In this document: positions 27,994-37,417 of the stretch, one piece after another
How positions within the stretch are numbered: position 1 is the stretch's first letter
Layout: every line of letters starts with the position of its first letter
From: Acrocarpospora catenulata
Lineage (GTDB): Bacteria > Actinomycetota > Actinomycetes > Streptosporangiales > Streptosporangiaceae
DNA: 64,000 bases
Direction: 5' to 3'
NCBI RefSeq assembly: GCF_018476525.1
Contig: NZ_JAHCST010000016.1
Location: 62,001-126,000, forward strand
Made by a program: the position numbers and the translations under genes
The notes under the pieces: generated by a model
What the model was told of the DNA's origin: nothing
Databases searched by the model: none
Seen by the model: the letters and a program-made list of their open reading frames with translations, nothing else

Positions 27994-28746
27994 ATGGGAC
28001 AGCTGGAAGGCAAGACGTCGGTGGTCACCGGGGGCAGCACCGGTATCGGTCTGGCCACCGCCGTACGGCTGGCGGACGAGGGCGCGTACGTGTTCGTCAC
28101 CGGCCGACGCGAGTCCGAACTGGAGGCCGCCGTCAAGACCATCGGAGCAGACCGGGCCACCGCGGTCGTCGGCGACATCTCCAAGCCGGAGGACCTGGAC
28201 CGGCTCTACGAGGCGGTCCGGGCGCGAGGCAAGGGTTTGGACGTGCTCGTGGCGAACGCGGCGGTCGGTGCGTTCGTGACGCTGGAACAGACCACCGAGG
28301 AGCACTTCGACCAGACCTTCGCGGTCAACGTCCGAGGCACGCTGTTCACCGTGCAGAAGGCGTTGCCGCTGCTCAACGACGGAGCCTCGATCGTCCTGGT
28401 CGGTTCGACGGCCGGCGACCGTGGAGTAGCGGCGTTCGGCGCGTACGCGGCGTCGAAGGCGGCCGTCCGGTCCTTCGCGCGGACGTGGTCCAACGAGCTC
28501 AAGGACCGTGGCATCCGGGTCAACGTGGTCTCGCCGGCATGGATCGAGACTCCCGGGGGCACCGCCGCTTTCGGCGACGAGGAGACCGCCCGGGCCGTCA
28601 AGGAGAATGTCGCCGCGACCGTGGCCAAGGGCCGTATGGGTCAGCCTGAGGAGGCCGCCGCAGTCGTGGCCTTCCTGGCCTCGGAACAGAGCAGCTACGT
28701 CGTCGGCGCGAACATCTACGTCGACGGTGGCACGAACCAGATCTGA
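27994..28746 (+). CDS. SDR-family oxidoreductase
   Basis: 250 residues; GGSTGIG cofactor loop, NAAVG in place of NNAG, Ser in VLVGSTAG and catalytic YAASK. C-terminus ANIYVDGGTNQI. ATG 27994 has GGAGA upstream; the longer frame reaches into the promoter. Paired with the divergent AraC regulator. Substrate unknown; such AraC/SDR pairs are widespread in actinomycetes. Confidence 0.92.
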   Translation: MGQLEGKTSVVTGGSTGIGLATAVRLADEGAYVFVTGRRESELEAAVKTIGADRATAVVGDISKPEDLDRLYEAVRARGKGLDVLVANAAVGAFVTLEQTTEEHFDQTFAVNVRGTLFTVQKALPLLNDGASIVLVGSTAGDRGVAAFGAYAASKAAVRSFARTWSNELKDRGIRVNVVSPAWIETPGGTAAFGDEETARAVKENVAATVAKGRMGQPEEAAAVVAFLASEQSSYVVGANIYVDGGTNQI

Positions 28747-28802
28747 GCAGGCACCACACGGTGGGTGGCATCTGAAGCGTTCCAGGTTCTATGCCGCTAC
28801 TA

Positions 28803-29234
28803 CTAGGAGCGTGCGGTGAACCGCCCGTCGCCTCGCTTGCGCAGCCAGCCGCGGTCGGCGAGCTTGGTCATCTTCGCGCGCAGCGGTTTCAGCTTGCCAC
28901 GCACCGTCACCTGAAGGCCCAGTTCCTCGCCCACCGCCCCTACCTGGACGGGGCCGTCGGCGGCCCGCACGATCGCTCAGGGCCGTGGACAGCACCTCGG
29001 GCATCCAGATTTCTTCGGCCACGCTCGGCGCGCCGCATGTCTGGCCTGGTCGCGCGCCGGAGGGTCGCTGGCAACCCCGAATCCGCGACGAGTACACCTC
29101 CAGCAGGGTCTCCGGCAGATCGACGCGGGACAGCATCGCCTCCACCGCTTCCCGCGCAGGGCACGCAGGGAGACCGGCTCCGCGTGGTCGCGGGCGACCG
29201 TTGCAGACGATCCAAGCGGTACCTCATCTGACAT
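28803..29234 (-). pseudogene. degenerate gene, possibly transposase-derived
   Basis: Minus-strand pieces in several frames: an AMLSRVDLPETLLEVYSS stretch that recalls the catalytic region of Tn3-family transposases (EAMLPRVDLPxLLLEV), and a C-terminal GEELGLQVTVRGKLKPLRAK / LADRGWLRKRGDGRFTARS that looks like a winged-helix end. No continuous frame spans the region. The Tn3 link is tentative. Confidence 0.35.
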
Positions 29235-29315
29235 ACCGCCATTCCATCGGCCGGAGGGTGGGCCGCGTCATGGGTGATGAGCGGGTAGTGTCTCGGATCT
29301 CAGACAGGGGGTGGG

Positions 29316-30107
29316 ATGGCGGAAGGCAACGTTCCCGCGTTGCGCCGCGGGCTCGCGCTGCTGGGCGCGCTTGCTCGGCAGGCGGGTCCGGTGTCGGCGG
29401 CGGCGCTGGCCCGCGACCTCGGGCTGCCGCGCTCCACCACCTACCACCTGCTCGCGGAGCTGGAGGCCGCTGGTTTCGTGGTGCACCTGCCTGGCGAGCG
29501 GCGCTATGGCCTCGGCATCGCGGCGTTCGAGCTCGGCTCGGCCTATCTGCGGCACGACCCGCTCGAACGGCTGGCCGGGCCGATCCTGCGCGGGCTGGTC
29601 GACCTCGTCGGCCACAACGCCCACCTGGGCGTGCTGCACGGCAACGAACTGCTGTATCTGATCAAGGAACGGCCCACGCGGCCGGAGACCCTGGTCACCG
29701 ACGTCGGTGTCCGGCTCCCGGCGCACCTCACCGCGTCGGGGCGGGCCATGCTGGCCTGCCTGCCCGCCGCCCAGGTCCGGGCGCTGTTTCCCGCCGCGTC
29801 GGCGTTCGTGCGCCGGACCGAGCGCGGGCCGGGTGGCCTGGCCGAGCTGCGGGACACGCTGGGCGCGCACCGCAGGCTCGGCTGGGCCATCGAGGACGGC
29901 CATGTCACCGAGGGTTTCGCCTCGGTGGCCGCCCCGGTGTTCGACTACGGCGGCCGGCCGCTGGCGGCCATCAGCGTGACCTTCCGCCATCCCTGCGCGG
30001 GCGCCGGATGTGTTCAGACCTGGCCCGAGATCGCCGAATCGGTCCGGTCGGCGGCCGGTGAGCTGACCAGCCGGATCGGGGGCCGGATCGGGGGCCGGCC
30101 ATCCTGA
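29316..30107 (+). CDS. IclR-family transcriptional regulator
   Basis: 263 residues with winged helix (SAAALARDLGLPRSTTYHLLAEL near residue 27) and effector domain (VRLPAHLTASGRAMLACL near 140, GFASVAAPVFDYGGRPLAAI near 205). The C-terminus ends with a short duplicated GGRIGGR. It is convergent with the IclR gene at 30115-30807, 7 bp away. Targets are not evident. Confidence 0.9.
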   Translation: MAEGNVPALRRGLALLGALARQAGPVSAAALARDLGLPRSTTYHLLAELEAAGFVVHLPGERRYGLGIAAFELGSAYLRHDPLERLAGPILRGLVDLVGHNAHLGVLHGNELLYLIKERPTRPETLVTDVGVRLPAHLTASGRAMLACLPAAQVRALFPAASAFVRRTERGPGGLAELRDTLGAHRRLGWAIEDGHVTEGFASVAAPVFDYGGRPLAAISVTFRHPCAGAGCVQTWPEIAESVRSAAGELTSRIGGRIGGRPS

Positions 30108-30114
30108 CGGGGGG

Positions 30115-30807
30115 TCACGCGGGCCCGACGAGGTGCTGCGGTGCGCCCAGCGCGACCGACAGTTCGCGCGCGTGCCGCACGAGCGCGGCGCCGTACCGTT
30201 CGACGTCCGCGTCGGTAGTGCGGTACGCGGGCGCGTTGATGCTGATGGCGCCGAGGATCTCTCCGTTGTGCCCGAGGACCGGCGCGGCGACCGCGGTGAC
30301 GTCGGAGTCGGGCCGCTGGGAGGTGACGAAGCCCCGGGGCGTGGTCGCCCCGTCGAGCGCGGCCCCCAGGGCGGTCCCGTCGCGGGGGATGGTCCTGCCC
30401 GTCCAGACCGCGGTCTGCACCTGTCGCGGGGAGGGGACCTGCCGCAGGTAGAGGACTTCGCCGGGCGGTCCGGGCACGCCGAGGCTGGCGGTCTCCGACG
30501 TCTCCTCGACGAGCTGGATGAGGTGGGGGCCGACCAGTTCGTAGAGCGCGTTGTCGCGCAGGGCGGCGGCGGCGAGTTGCCGCATGCGGGTCCCGCTGCG
30601 GTACTTGCCGTCCTCGCCGCGCACCACCAGGTCGTGCTGGGCGAGGGTCGCCAGCAGCCGGGACGCGGTGGCCGCCGACAGCTCCGTCGCGCGGGCGAGG
30701 TCGGACAGCGTGCCCTGCGTCGTCGACTCAAGGACGGCGGCCAGCAATCTGAGCGCCCGGTCGACCGACCGCGTCGAGCCCTCCTGGCTCGGTGCGACGG
30801 AAGTCAT
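30115..30807 (-). CDS. IclR-family regulator of the downstream peptide/opine-type operon
   Basis: 230 residues from ATG 30807: winged helix (TLSDLARATELSAATASRLL near residue 35) and effector domain (GLGAALDGA, VTAVAAPVLGHNGEILGAIS). It is divergent from the operon at 31134-37251 and therefore its likely regulator. An inverted repeat TTTTCAT (30821-30827) / ATGAAAA (30851-30857) sits in the gap, close to its own start. The longer frame starting at 30861 lacks a ribosome site. Confidence 0.9.
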   Translation of the reverse strand: MTSVAPSQEGSTRSVDRALRLLAAVLESTTQGTLSDLARATELSAATASRLLATLAQHDLVVRGEDGKYRSGTRMRQLAAAALRDNALYELVGPHLIQLVEETSETASLGVPGPPGEVLYLRQVPSPRQVQTAVWTGRTIPRDGTALGAALDGATTPRGFVTSQRPDSDVTAVAAPVLGHNGEILGAISINAPAYRTTDADVERYGAALVRHARELSVALGAPQHLVGPA

Positions 30808-30982
30808 AGTCCACCTTCTCTTTTCATCTGCCGAAAATCGATCTTGTTGTATGAAAAGCATCTGTTACCCGGTAGTCATCTTGGCGTGATGGTGAAAATC
30901 CAGTGTTACCTCGTTGTTTCCAACCTGGCGGCACGCCGATGGCAGGACATGTTTTTCACCTAGTGAATGTACCAATCTCCTG

Positions 30983-31012
30983 TTGACTATCAAGTTTGTA
31001 TCGCCGTACGGT
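30983..31012 (+). promoter_or_regulatory. promoter of the helical-bundle/importer operon
   Basis: TTGACT (30983-30988) and TACGGT (31007-31012) are 18 bp apart, a good match to housekeeping actinobacterial promoters. Upstream, GGTGAAAA (30891-30898) and TTTTTCACC (30952-30960) form a widely spaced inverted repeat that may bind the divergent IclR protein. The leader to GTG 31134 is about 115 bases. Confidence 0.6.
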
Positions 31013-31133
31013 GCCTGCATCTCGATCGGGCCATTCGCGCGGCGCCACACATCGACCGCGAAGCCCTCGCGAGGCCACCCTGCAGCCCCGCGTTCCGTCC
31101 CCCCGTTCCTCATGACCGCACCCGGAGGTGCCA

Positions 31134-31679
31134 GTGGTCGCCAAGGCAGAGATCCGTACCGACGTCGGCTCCGTAGAGGAGGTGATCAAGGCCATCGACG
31201 CCGCCCGCGAGCGGATCTGGGACACCCCTCCCCAGGAGGTGCTCAACCTCGGCAAGGGCATCGTCCCCATGGGCACCGGAGCCAAGAACAACTACCTGTC
31301 GACGCTGATCTTCGCCGAGAACGAGCTGCGTACGCTGACCGACGAGATCCTCTGGTTCGCCTGGATCACCGCCACCCGCAACCCGGACGCCGAACTGCGC
31401 ACCCTCGTCCTCTACATGGACGAGATGTGCCAGTACAAGGCCAACATGAACGACTACGTCGGCCTGCCGGACGGCTGCGCGATTCTCAAGCTGTACGTCG
31501 GCGGGATCCGCGCCGCCACCACCCTCGAGGAGTTCGCCCGGCTCACCGAGTCGGCGATGACCTACTTCAACCGCCTGCACGGCTGGGTCGACATCGTCTT
31601 CCCCTGGGGCCTGGTCAACGGCTTCCACCGGGTCAACCCCCTCCAGAAGATCGCCGACGCCGCCGCCGGCCGCGCCTGA
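31134..31679 (+). CDS. helical protein, possible relative of the cucumopine-synthase C-terminal domain
   Basis: 181 residues, GTG 31134 with GGAGG five bases upstream. Mostly helical by eye, with distinctive stretches LNLGKGIVPMGTGAKNNYLS, LVLYMDEMCQYKANMNDYVG and NRLHGWVDIVFPWGLVNGFH. No signal peptide. I recall a helical-bundle family named after cucumopine synthase that has this character and pairs with a cyclophilin-like domain, which is what the next gene encodes; the match is from memory and unverified. Function would be condensation of an amino acid with a keto acid, or its reversal. Otherwise treat as a conserved unknown. Confidence 0.5.
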   Translation: MVAKAEIRTDVGSVEEVIKAIDAARERIWDTPPQEVLNLGKGIVPMGTGAKNNYLSTLIFAENELRTLTDEILWFAWITATRNPDAELRTLVLYMDEMCQYKANMNDYVGLPDGCAILKLYVGGIRAATTLEEFARLTESAMTYFNRLHGWVDIVFPWGLVNGFHRVNPLQKIADAAAGRA

Positions 31680-31696
31680 CCAGAACAGGAACCACC

Positions 31697-32146
31697 ATGC
31701 TCGTCAACCTCAACCTCGACGGCGCGGACATCGCGGTAATCGAGATCTGGGAAGACAAGGTCCCCGAGATCGCCGCCAAGCTCCGGGAGGCGCTGCCGTT
31801 CCCCACCTACCTCCAGCACGGCAAGCTCACCGGCGACCTGCTGCTCATGCAGACCAAGATCCTCGCCGACTGGGAGAACATGTTCTACCCGGAAGACCTC
31901 GCCGAACAGGTCGCCGCCGAGGGCACCGAGATCCGCGGGGCCGTCTCCTACTACGGCCCGCGCCAGCAGATCTCGATCATGTACGGCAACGACATCCCCC
32001 CGGAGCCCCTGCCCGTCTCCGGCATCGGAAAGGTCGTCAAGGGCGCCGACAAACTCGAACTCATCGGACTCAAGACCTGGCTGGAGCCGGGAATGCGCGT
32101 CGTCCTGTCCCTCATCGATTCCCCCGTCGACGAAGAGCCGACATGA
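31697..32146 (+). CDS. cyclophilin-like-fold protein (DUF3830-like)
   Basis: 149 residues; ATG 31697 with AGGA six bases before it. The sequence pattern (LPFPTYLQHGKLTGDLLLMQ, EGTEIRGAVSYYGPRQQISI, IGKVVKGADKLELIGLKTW) is that of the small cyclophilin-like barrel of DUF3830-type proteins. No catalytic residues are recognised. It directly follows the helical protein and precedes the importer, so the two probably form one enzyme from separate subunits (inference). Confidence 0.55.
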   Translation: MLVNLNLDGADIAVIEIWEDKVPEIAAKLREALPFPTYLQHGKLTGDLLLMQTKILADWENMFYPEDLAEQVAAEGTEIRGAVSYYGPRQQISIMYGNDIPPEPLPVSGIGKVVKGADKLELIGLKTWLEPGMRVVLSLIDSPVDEEPT

Positions 32147-32181
32147 CCCGGACCCCCCAAGCTCCCCGAAGGAAAAAGACC

Positions 32182-33759
32182 ATGCCCGGTTCTTGGACCG
32201 ACAACGCCCGCCGCCTCCTCATCCCCCTGATGGTCCCCCTCATGGTCGCCGCCCTCGCCTCCTGCGGCGGTTCGCCCACGGAGAGCCCCACGGCGCAGCA
32301 GACCCCGTCAAGCCCGGCGAACCCCCACCAGGGCGGCACGCTCCGCGTCGGCATCACCTCCCTCTCGACGGCCGACGCCCTCGACCCGGCAAAGGTCTCC
32401 ACCGCCGGCGGCTACGCGATCGCCGGCCAGCTCTACGACACGCTCACCGAGTACGGCACCGACGGCAAGGTGACCATGCGCCTGGCCGAATCAGTGGAAC
32501 CCGGCGACACCGCCGACAAGTGGACGGTCACCCTCCGTGACGGCGCGGTGTTCTCCGACGGCTCGCCGGTCAACGCCAAAGCCGTCCGCCACACCTTCCA
32601 GCGCATCTTCGACGAGAAGCTGCCCCCCTCGACCTCGATGCCCTACGTCGACCCCGCCGCCATCACCGTCGTGGACGACAGGACGCTCACCTTCACCCTC
32701 AAAGAGCCGACCGTCCTGTTCCCCGAGGCCCTCACCTCGCCGACCGTGAGCATCGTCCCGGAAGGCTTCACCCCGGCCAAACCGGTCGGCTCGGGCCCGT
32801 TCGTGCTGGAGACCAACAAGCCGGGAACCTCCATCACCTTCACCGCCAACACCAGGTACTGGGGCGGGAAACCCTACGCCGAGCGGCTGGAACTCATCAG
32901 CTTCGAAGACGCCTCCGCGCAGGTCAACGCCCTGATCGGCGGCCAGATCGAAATGGCCTCCAGCATCGACCCCAGCCTCGTCCCCGTCGTCAAGGCGGCG
33001 GGTGACAAGTACGTCGTCGACTCCTACGCCACGTCCGGGACGCTGACCTGGCAGATGAACGTCAAGCAGAAGCCGTTCAACGACCCGGTCGTCCGCCAGG
33101 CCCTCCGCCTGGCCGTCAACCGCAAGGAACTCATCGACCAGGCCATGGCCGGCTACGGCAGCGTCGGAAACGACGTCTTCTCACCGTTCGACGCCATGTA
33201 CAACAAGTCGCTTCCGCAGCGCCAAGCCGACCCCGCGCAGGCGAAGAAGCTGCTGCAGGACGCCGGATACACGCTCCCGATCAAGGTCGAGCTGACGGCC
33301 GCGCCCCTGACGTCCTACGCCGACCGGCTCAACGAGGTCTTCGTCCGGCAGGCCGCCGTAGCCGGCTTCGACATCACCTTCCGCTCGGTCGACTCGGCGA
33401 CCTACTACGGCGACGGCTACGGCACCTACCCCCTGTCCATGTCCTACTGGGGTTTCCTGGGGATCTTCGACCAGGCGGCCTTCACCATCGTCAAGGACGC
33501 GCCGTACAACGCCACCAAGTGGCAGGACGACGAGTACGACACCCTCTACGACCAGGCCGTGCAGACCGTCGACGACGCCAAGCGCGCCGATCTGGTCCAC
33601 CAGATGCAGCAGATCGAGTACGACCGCGGCGCCTACGTCGTGGCCGTCTTCCTGAACGCGATCAACGCCTACTCCACGTCCCTGACCGGCTACTCCACCT
33701 ACCCCAACACCGACGGCGGCAACGGATACCACTTCAACACCATCGGTTTCGTCTCCTGA
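32182..33759 (+). CDS. oligopeptide/nickel/opine-type ABC binding lipoprotein (DppA-like)
   Basis: SBP family 5, about 525 residues. MPGSWTDNARRLLIPLMVPL leads to the lipobox LASC (C28). Family features: GGTLRVGITS, YDTLTEYGTDGKVTMRLAES, VRQALRLAVNRKELIDQAMA. ATG 32182 has AAGGA eight bases upstream; ATG 32143, overlapping the previous stop, is an alternative. Binds the solute for the permeases that follow; ligands of this family include peptides, opines, nickel chelates and sugars. Confidence 0.9.
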   Translation: MPGSWTDNARRLLIPLMVPLMVAALASCGGSPTESPTAQQTPSSPANPHQGGTLRVGITSLSTADALDPAKVSTAGGYAIAGQLYDTLTEYGTDGKVTMRLAESVEPGDTADKWTVTLRDGAVFSDGSPVNAKAVRHTFQRIFDEKLPPSTSMPYVDPAAITVVDDRTLTFTLKEPTVLFPEALTSPTVSIVPEGFTPAKPVGSGPFVLETNKPGTSITFTANTRYWGGKPYAERLELISFEDASAQVNALIGGQIEMASSIDPSLVPVVKAAGDKYVVDSYATSGTLTWQMNVKQKPFNDPVVRQALRLAVNRKELIDQAMAGYGSVGNDVFSPFDAMYNKSLPQRQADPAQAKKLLQDAGYTLPIKVELTAAPLTSYADRLNEVFVRQAAVAGFDITFRSVDSATYYGDGYGTYPLSMSYWGFLGIFDQAAFTIVKDAPYNATKWQDDEYDTLYDQAVQTVDDAKRADLVHQMQQIEYDRGAYVVAVFLNAINAYSTSLTGYSTYPNTDGGNGYHFNTIGFVS

Positions 33760-33791
33760 TATTCCAGGACACGCGACGGGAGTCCAGGATC

Positions 33792-34808
33792 ATGCTCAAA
33801 GAGAAGACGACGCGAGGGCGGGCGCGCACGCGGCGCGAGGCGTCCACGGGATGGCCGGCGCGGCTGGTCCTGCGGCGGCTGATCACCGCGGCCGCCATCC
33901 TGCTCGTCGTCTCGCTCGTCGTCTTCTTCCTCACCCAGGCCCTGCCCGGCGACGTCGTCCACCAGATCCTCGGGCAGACGGCCACCGACGAGCAGATCGC
34001 GCGGCTGCGCGCCGAACTCGGCCTGGACCGGCCGCTGGTCGCGCAGTATCTGGACTGGTTCTCCGGAATCCTGCGCCTGGACTTCGGAACCTCCCTGACC
34101 TCCGGCACGCCGGTCGCCGACCTGGTCGGCGACCGGATGGCGGCCACCCTCGTCCTGGTCGCCGTCACCGCCGCGATCCTGCTGCCCGTGGCCTTCACGC
34201 TTGGCACGCTGGCGGCCCGGCGGCCCGGCGGCGTACTCGACCACCTGGTGTCGGGGGCCGCGACCGTGCTGTTGTCGCTGCCCGAGTTCGTGGTCGGGAT
34301 CCTGCTCGTACTGCTCCTGGCGACCAACATTTGGCCGGTGCTGCCGCCCACGTCGGTCGTCAGCGGAAACCAGCGCGTCTGGGACGACCCCCGCCTCATG
34401 GTCCTGCCGGTCCTCACCCTCGTGCTCACGGCGATGCCGTACCTCACGGAGTCGGTGAAGACCGCCGTACGCGACGAGCTGGCCTCCGACCACATCCGGT
34501 GGGCGCGGCTGTCCGGGATCGGCGAGCGGCGCATCCTGCTCCGCCACGCGCTGCCCAACGCCGTGGGCCCGAGCCTCCAGGTCAGCGCGATGACCCTGAC
34601 CTACCTCCTCGGCGGGACAGTGACGATCGAGGTGGTCTTCGCCTATCCCGGACTGGGCTCCGCGCTCGTCAGCGCGGTCGCCGACCGGGACGTCACCGTC
34701 GTCCAGGGCATCGTGATGGTCGTCGCGGCCCTCTCGCTGCTCCTCTATCTCCTTGTCGACCTCCTGGGCGCCCTGGCGGCCCCTCGATCCAAAGGGAGGG
34801 CGGGATGA
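33792..34808 (+). CDS. ABC importer permease, DppB type
   Basis: 338 residues with an N-terminal membrane helix (RLITAAAILLVVSLVVFFLT), the family motif ALPGD, and five further helices. The cytoplasmic EAA-like loop is RWARLSGIGERRILLRHALP. It follows the binding protein by 32 bp and overlaps the second permease by ATGA. Forms the channel with the DppC-type subunit. Confidence 0.92.
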   Translation: MLKEKTTRGRARTRREASTGWPARLVLRRLITAAAILLVVSLVVFFLTQALPGDVVHQILGQTATDEQIARLRAELGLDRPLVAQYLDWFSGILRLDFGTSLTSGTPVADLVGDRMAATLVLVAVTAAILLPVAFTLGTLAARRPGGVLDHLVSGAATVLLSLPEFVVGILLVLLLATNIWPVLPPTSVVSGNQRVWDDPRLMVLPVLTLVLTAMPYLTESVKTAVRDELASDHIRWARLSGIGERRILLRHALPNAVGPSLQVSAMTLTYLLGGTVTIEVVFAYPGLGSALVSAVADRDVTVVQGIVMVVAALSLLLYLLVDLLGALAAPRSKGRAG

Positions 34809-35665
34809 ACGCCGCCAACTCCACACCCGTCCACGATGACCGCAGGACGACCGTCGTGGCGCGGATGCTACGCGATCCGCGCAGCGTGCTGGGCACCGTC
34901 GCGGTGGTGCTGGTGGTCGTCCCGGCCGTCGTTGGGCCGCATCTGGCCACGCGGGATCCCGAGGAGTTCGCCGGAGCGCCCCTCCTGGGCCCCGCCGCAG
35001 GCCATCTGCTCGGCACCGACATCCTCGGCAGGGACGTGCTGACCCGGCTGCTCGCCGGCGGGCAAACCTTCATCATCCAAGGGGCGCTCGCGACACTGAT
35101 CGGGGTCACCCTGGGCGCCGGAGTCGGGATCGCCATGGCAATGCTCTCCCGCAGGGCCTCCGAGCTGCTGCTGTCGGTCAACGACACGTTCATCGTGATC
35201 CCGCAGATCCTCGTCTCCCTGCTCGTGATCACCCGTTTCGGGGCCACCCCGCCGGTTCTGGTGGCCGTCGTCGCCCTGTCCCACGTGGCACACACCGCGA
35301 GGGTCGCGCGTGCCGCGACGTCGCACGTCGCCAGCTCGGACTACGTGCTCGCCGCCGCAGGGATCGGGCTGTCCCGGCGGCGCATCGCGGCACACGAGCT
35401 CCTGCCCAACGTGCTTCCCGTCCTCCTGGTCGAACTCGGGGTGCGGCTGGCGGCCTCATTCGTGCTCCTGGCCTCGCTGAACTTCCTCGGGTTCGGCTCC
35501 TCGGGGCTGGAGTGGGGCCGAATGATCGAGGAGAACAAGGGGGGTCTCGCGGTCCAGCCGCTGGCGGTGATGGCGCCCGTCCTCGTCATGGCGGTCTTCC
35601 TGATCGGGATGAACCTGGTACGCGACGGCGCGAGCCGCGCCCTGGCCGCGAGGTCGGCACGATGA
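34805..35665 (+). CDS. ABC importer permease, DppC type
   Basis: 286 residues. Family features LGTDILGRDVLTRLLAGGQT and the EAA-like loop YVLAAAGIGLSRRRIAAHEL. Six predicted helices. Start ATG 34805 overlaps the DppB stop, its own stop overlaps the ATPase ATG. Partner of the preceding permease. Confidence 0.92.
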   Translation: MNAANSTPVHDDRRTTVVARMLRDPRSVLGTVAVVLVVVPAVVGPHLATRDPEEFAGAPLLGPAAGHLLGTDILGRDVLTRLLAGGQTFIIQGALATLIGVTLGAGVGIAMAMLSRRASELLLSVNDTFIVIPQILVSLLVITRFGATPPVLVAVVALSHVAHTARVARAATSHVASSDYVLAAAGIGLSRRRIAAHELLPNVLPVLLVELGVRLAASFVLLASLNFLGFGSSGLEWGRMIEENKGGLAVQPLAVMAPVLVMAVFLIGMNLVRDGASRALAARSAR

Positions 35666-37251
35666 CGCCCACGGCAGACGCGCCCCGGGCCGAGATCCGC
35701 GACCTGCGGATCGTCGTACGGGCCTCCGGCGAGGCGGTCGTGCCGGGCATCGATCTCACCGTCGAGGCGGGCCGGATCGTCGGGCTGGCGGGCGAGACCG
35801 GGTCCGGCAAATCGACGCTCGGCCTGTCCCTGCTCGGCTACGTCGCCCCCGGCCTTGATGTGCGGGCGGGCACCGTCCGGGTGAACGGGCAGCCGGTGGT
35901 CGGGGAAGGTGTCCAGAACCTGCGGTCGGTGCGCGGCCGCACGGTGTCGTACGTCCCGCAGGACCCCTCCTCGGCGCTCAATCCCTCGCTGCGAGTCGGG
36001 GACATAGTCCGCGAAGTCATGGCCGCGCACGGAGTGCTCGACCGCGGCGCGCAGCGGCGGCGCGCACAGGAGTTGTTCTCCGCCGTCGGCCTGCCCGCCG
36101 ACGCGTCCTTCCACCGGCGCTACCCCCACGAACTCTCCGGGGGACAGAAGCAGCGCGTCGCCATCGCGGTCGCGTTCGCGCTCGACCCGGCCGTGGTCGT
36201 GATGGACGAACCGACCACCGGGCTGGACGTCTCGACCACGCGGAAGGTCGTCTCCCTGGTCCGCGAAATGAGCGCCAGGACGGGCTCCTCGGTGGTGTTC
36301 GTCTCCCACGACCTGCGGCTGCTCATGAGCTTCGCCGATCGCATCCTGGTGATGCGCGGCGGGGAAATCGTCGAGGACGTCCCCGCATCCCGGTTCGCCG
36401 AGGCCGCCACCCACCCGTACTCGCGGAAGCTGCTGGCCTCCTTGCCGGACACGACCACACTCGCACCCCGCCGCTACCGCCGGGCCGGGACGTACGCGCT
36501 GGAGCTCGCCGCCGTGAGCGCCAGGTACGGGAAGACAACCGCGACCCACGCCGTGAGCCTGCGGGTGCCGACCGGCGAATGCCTGGCCCTGGTCGGGGAG
36601 TCTGGCAGCGGCAAAACGACGCTCGCGCGCTGCGTCGCGGGCTTCCACTCCGACTATGACGGCGACGTGCTCGTGGCCGATGCCGTGCTGCCGCGAGCGG
36701 TCGAGCGGCGGGCGCTCGCCCAACGGCGGGCGGTGCAGTACGTCTTCCAGAACCCGCACGCGTCCCTCAACCCCCGGCGCAGCGTCGGCGACTCCGTCGC
36801 TCTGGCCGCCGCCACCCTGGGCGGGCTGCCACGCCGACAGGCCTGGTCACGCGCCCGGGAAATGGTCGAGCGCGTGGGCCTGCGCGCCGACCACATGGTC
36901 GCCCTGCCGCACGAACTGAGCGGAGGTCAGTGTCAGCGCATGGCACTCGCCCGTGCCCTCGCCGCCCAGCCCGACGTCCTGGTCTGCGACGAGGTGACCT
37001 CCTCTCTGGACGTCTCGGTGCAGGCGGGGATCGTCGACCTGTTGCAGGACCTGCAGAAGGAGCGGCGGCTGTCGATGCTCTTCATCACCCACGACCTGAC
37101 GCTCGCCCGCGTCGTCGCGGAGAACACAGCCGTGCTTCTCGACGGAACGGTAGTGGAGTACGGAGACAGCCAGAGCGTGCTGCAGGCACCACGGCACGAC
37201 TACACGCGGCGCCTGGTCGAGGCCGCACAAGCGACACACGACCAGATGTGA
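35662..37251 (+). CDS. fused two-domain ABC ATPase (DppD-DppF)
   Basis: 529 residues carrying two complete ATPase domains. First: Walker A GETGSGKST, signature LSGGQKQRVAIAVAFA, Walker B VVVMDEPTTGLD, H-loop VSHD. Second: Walker A GESGSGKTT, signature LSGGQCQRMALARALA, Walker B VLVCDEVTSSLD, H-loop ITHD. The usual separate DppD and DppF genes are one reading frame here. The typical C-terminal iron-sulfur/Cys segment of oligopeptide ATPases is not obvious in either half. Last gene of the operon. Confidence 0.92.
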   Translation: MTPTADAPRAEIRDLRIVVRASGEAVVPGIDLTVEAGRIVGLAGETGSGKSTLGLSLLGYVAPGLDVRAGTVRVNGQPVVGEGVQNLRSVRGRTVSYVPQDPSSALNPSLRVGDIVREVMAAHGVLDRGAQRRRAQELFSAVGLPADASFHRRYPHELSGGQKQRVAIAVAFALDPAVVVMDEPTTGLDVSTTRKVVSLVREMSARTGSSVVFVSHDLRLLMSFADRILVMRGGEIVEDVPASRFAEAATHPYSRKLLASLPDTTTLAPRRYRRAGTYALELAAVSARYGKTTATHAVSLRVPTGECLALVGESGSGKTTLARCVAGFHSDYDGDVLVADAVLPRAVERRALAQRRAVQYVFQNPHASLNPRRSVGDSVALAAATLGGLPRRQAWSRAREMVERVGLRADHMVALPHELSGGQCQRMALARALAAQPDVLVCDEVTSSLDVSVQAGIVDLLQDLQKERRLSMLFITHDLTLARVVAENTAVLLDGTVVEYGDSQSVLQAPRHDYTRRLVEAAQATHDQM

Positions 37252-37417
37252 TCTATGAGCCATTTTCATCCTGAGTACCGGCCGTCTTCGACGGTCTGCA
37301 GGACGAGCATGGCCTGGATGATCGCGGTACGGTCCGCATGCCAGACGCCACTCGTTGAACTCATGTCGGGCGCTGCGATGTGGCCCGCCTCTATGACGAA
37401 CTTTCGCTGCCCCGCCG

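Noticed and set aside
30062-30107. Tandem repeat at the end of the IclR gene (CGGATCGGGGGC twice)
   Set aside because: Only two short copies within a coding frame; not evidence of a functional repeat.
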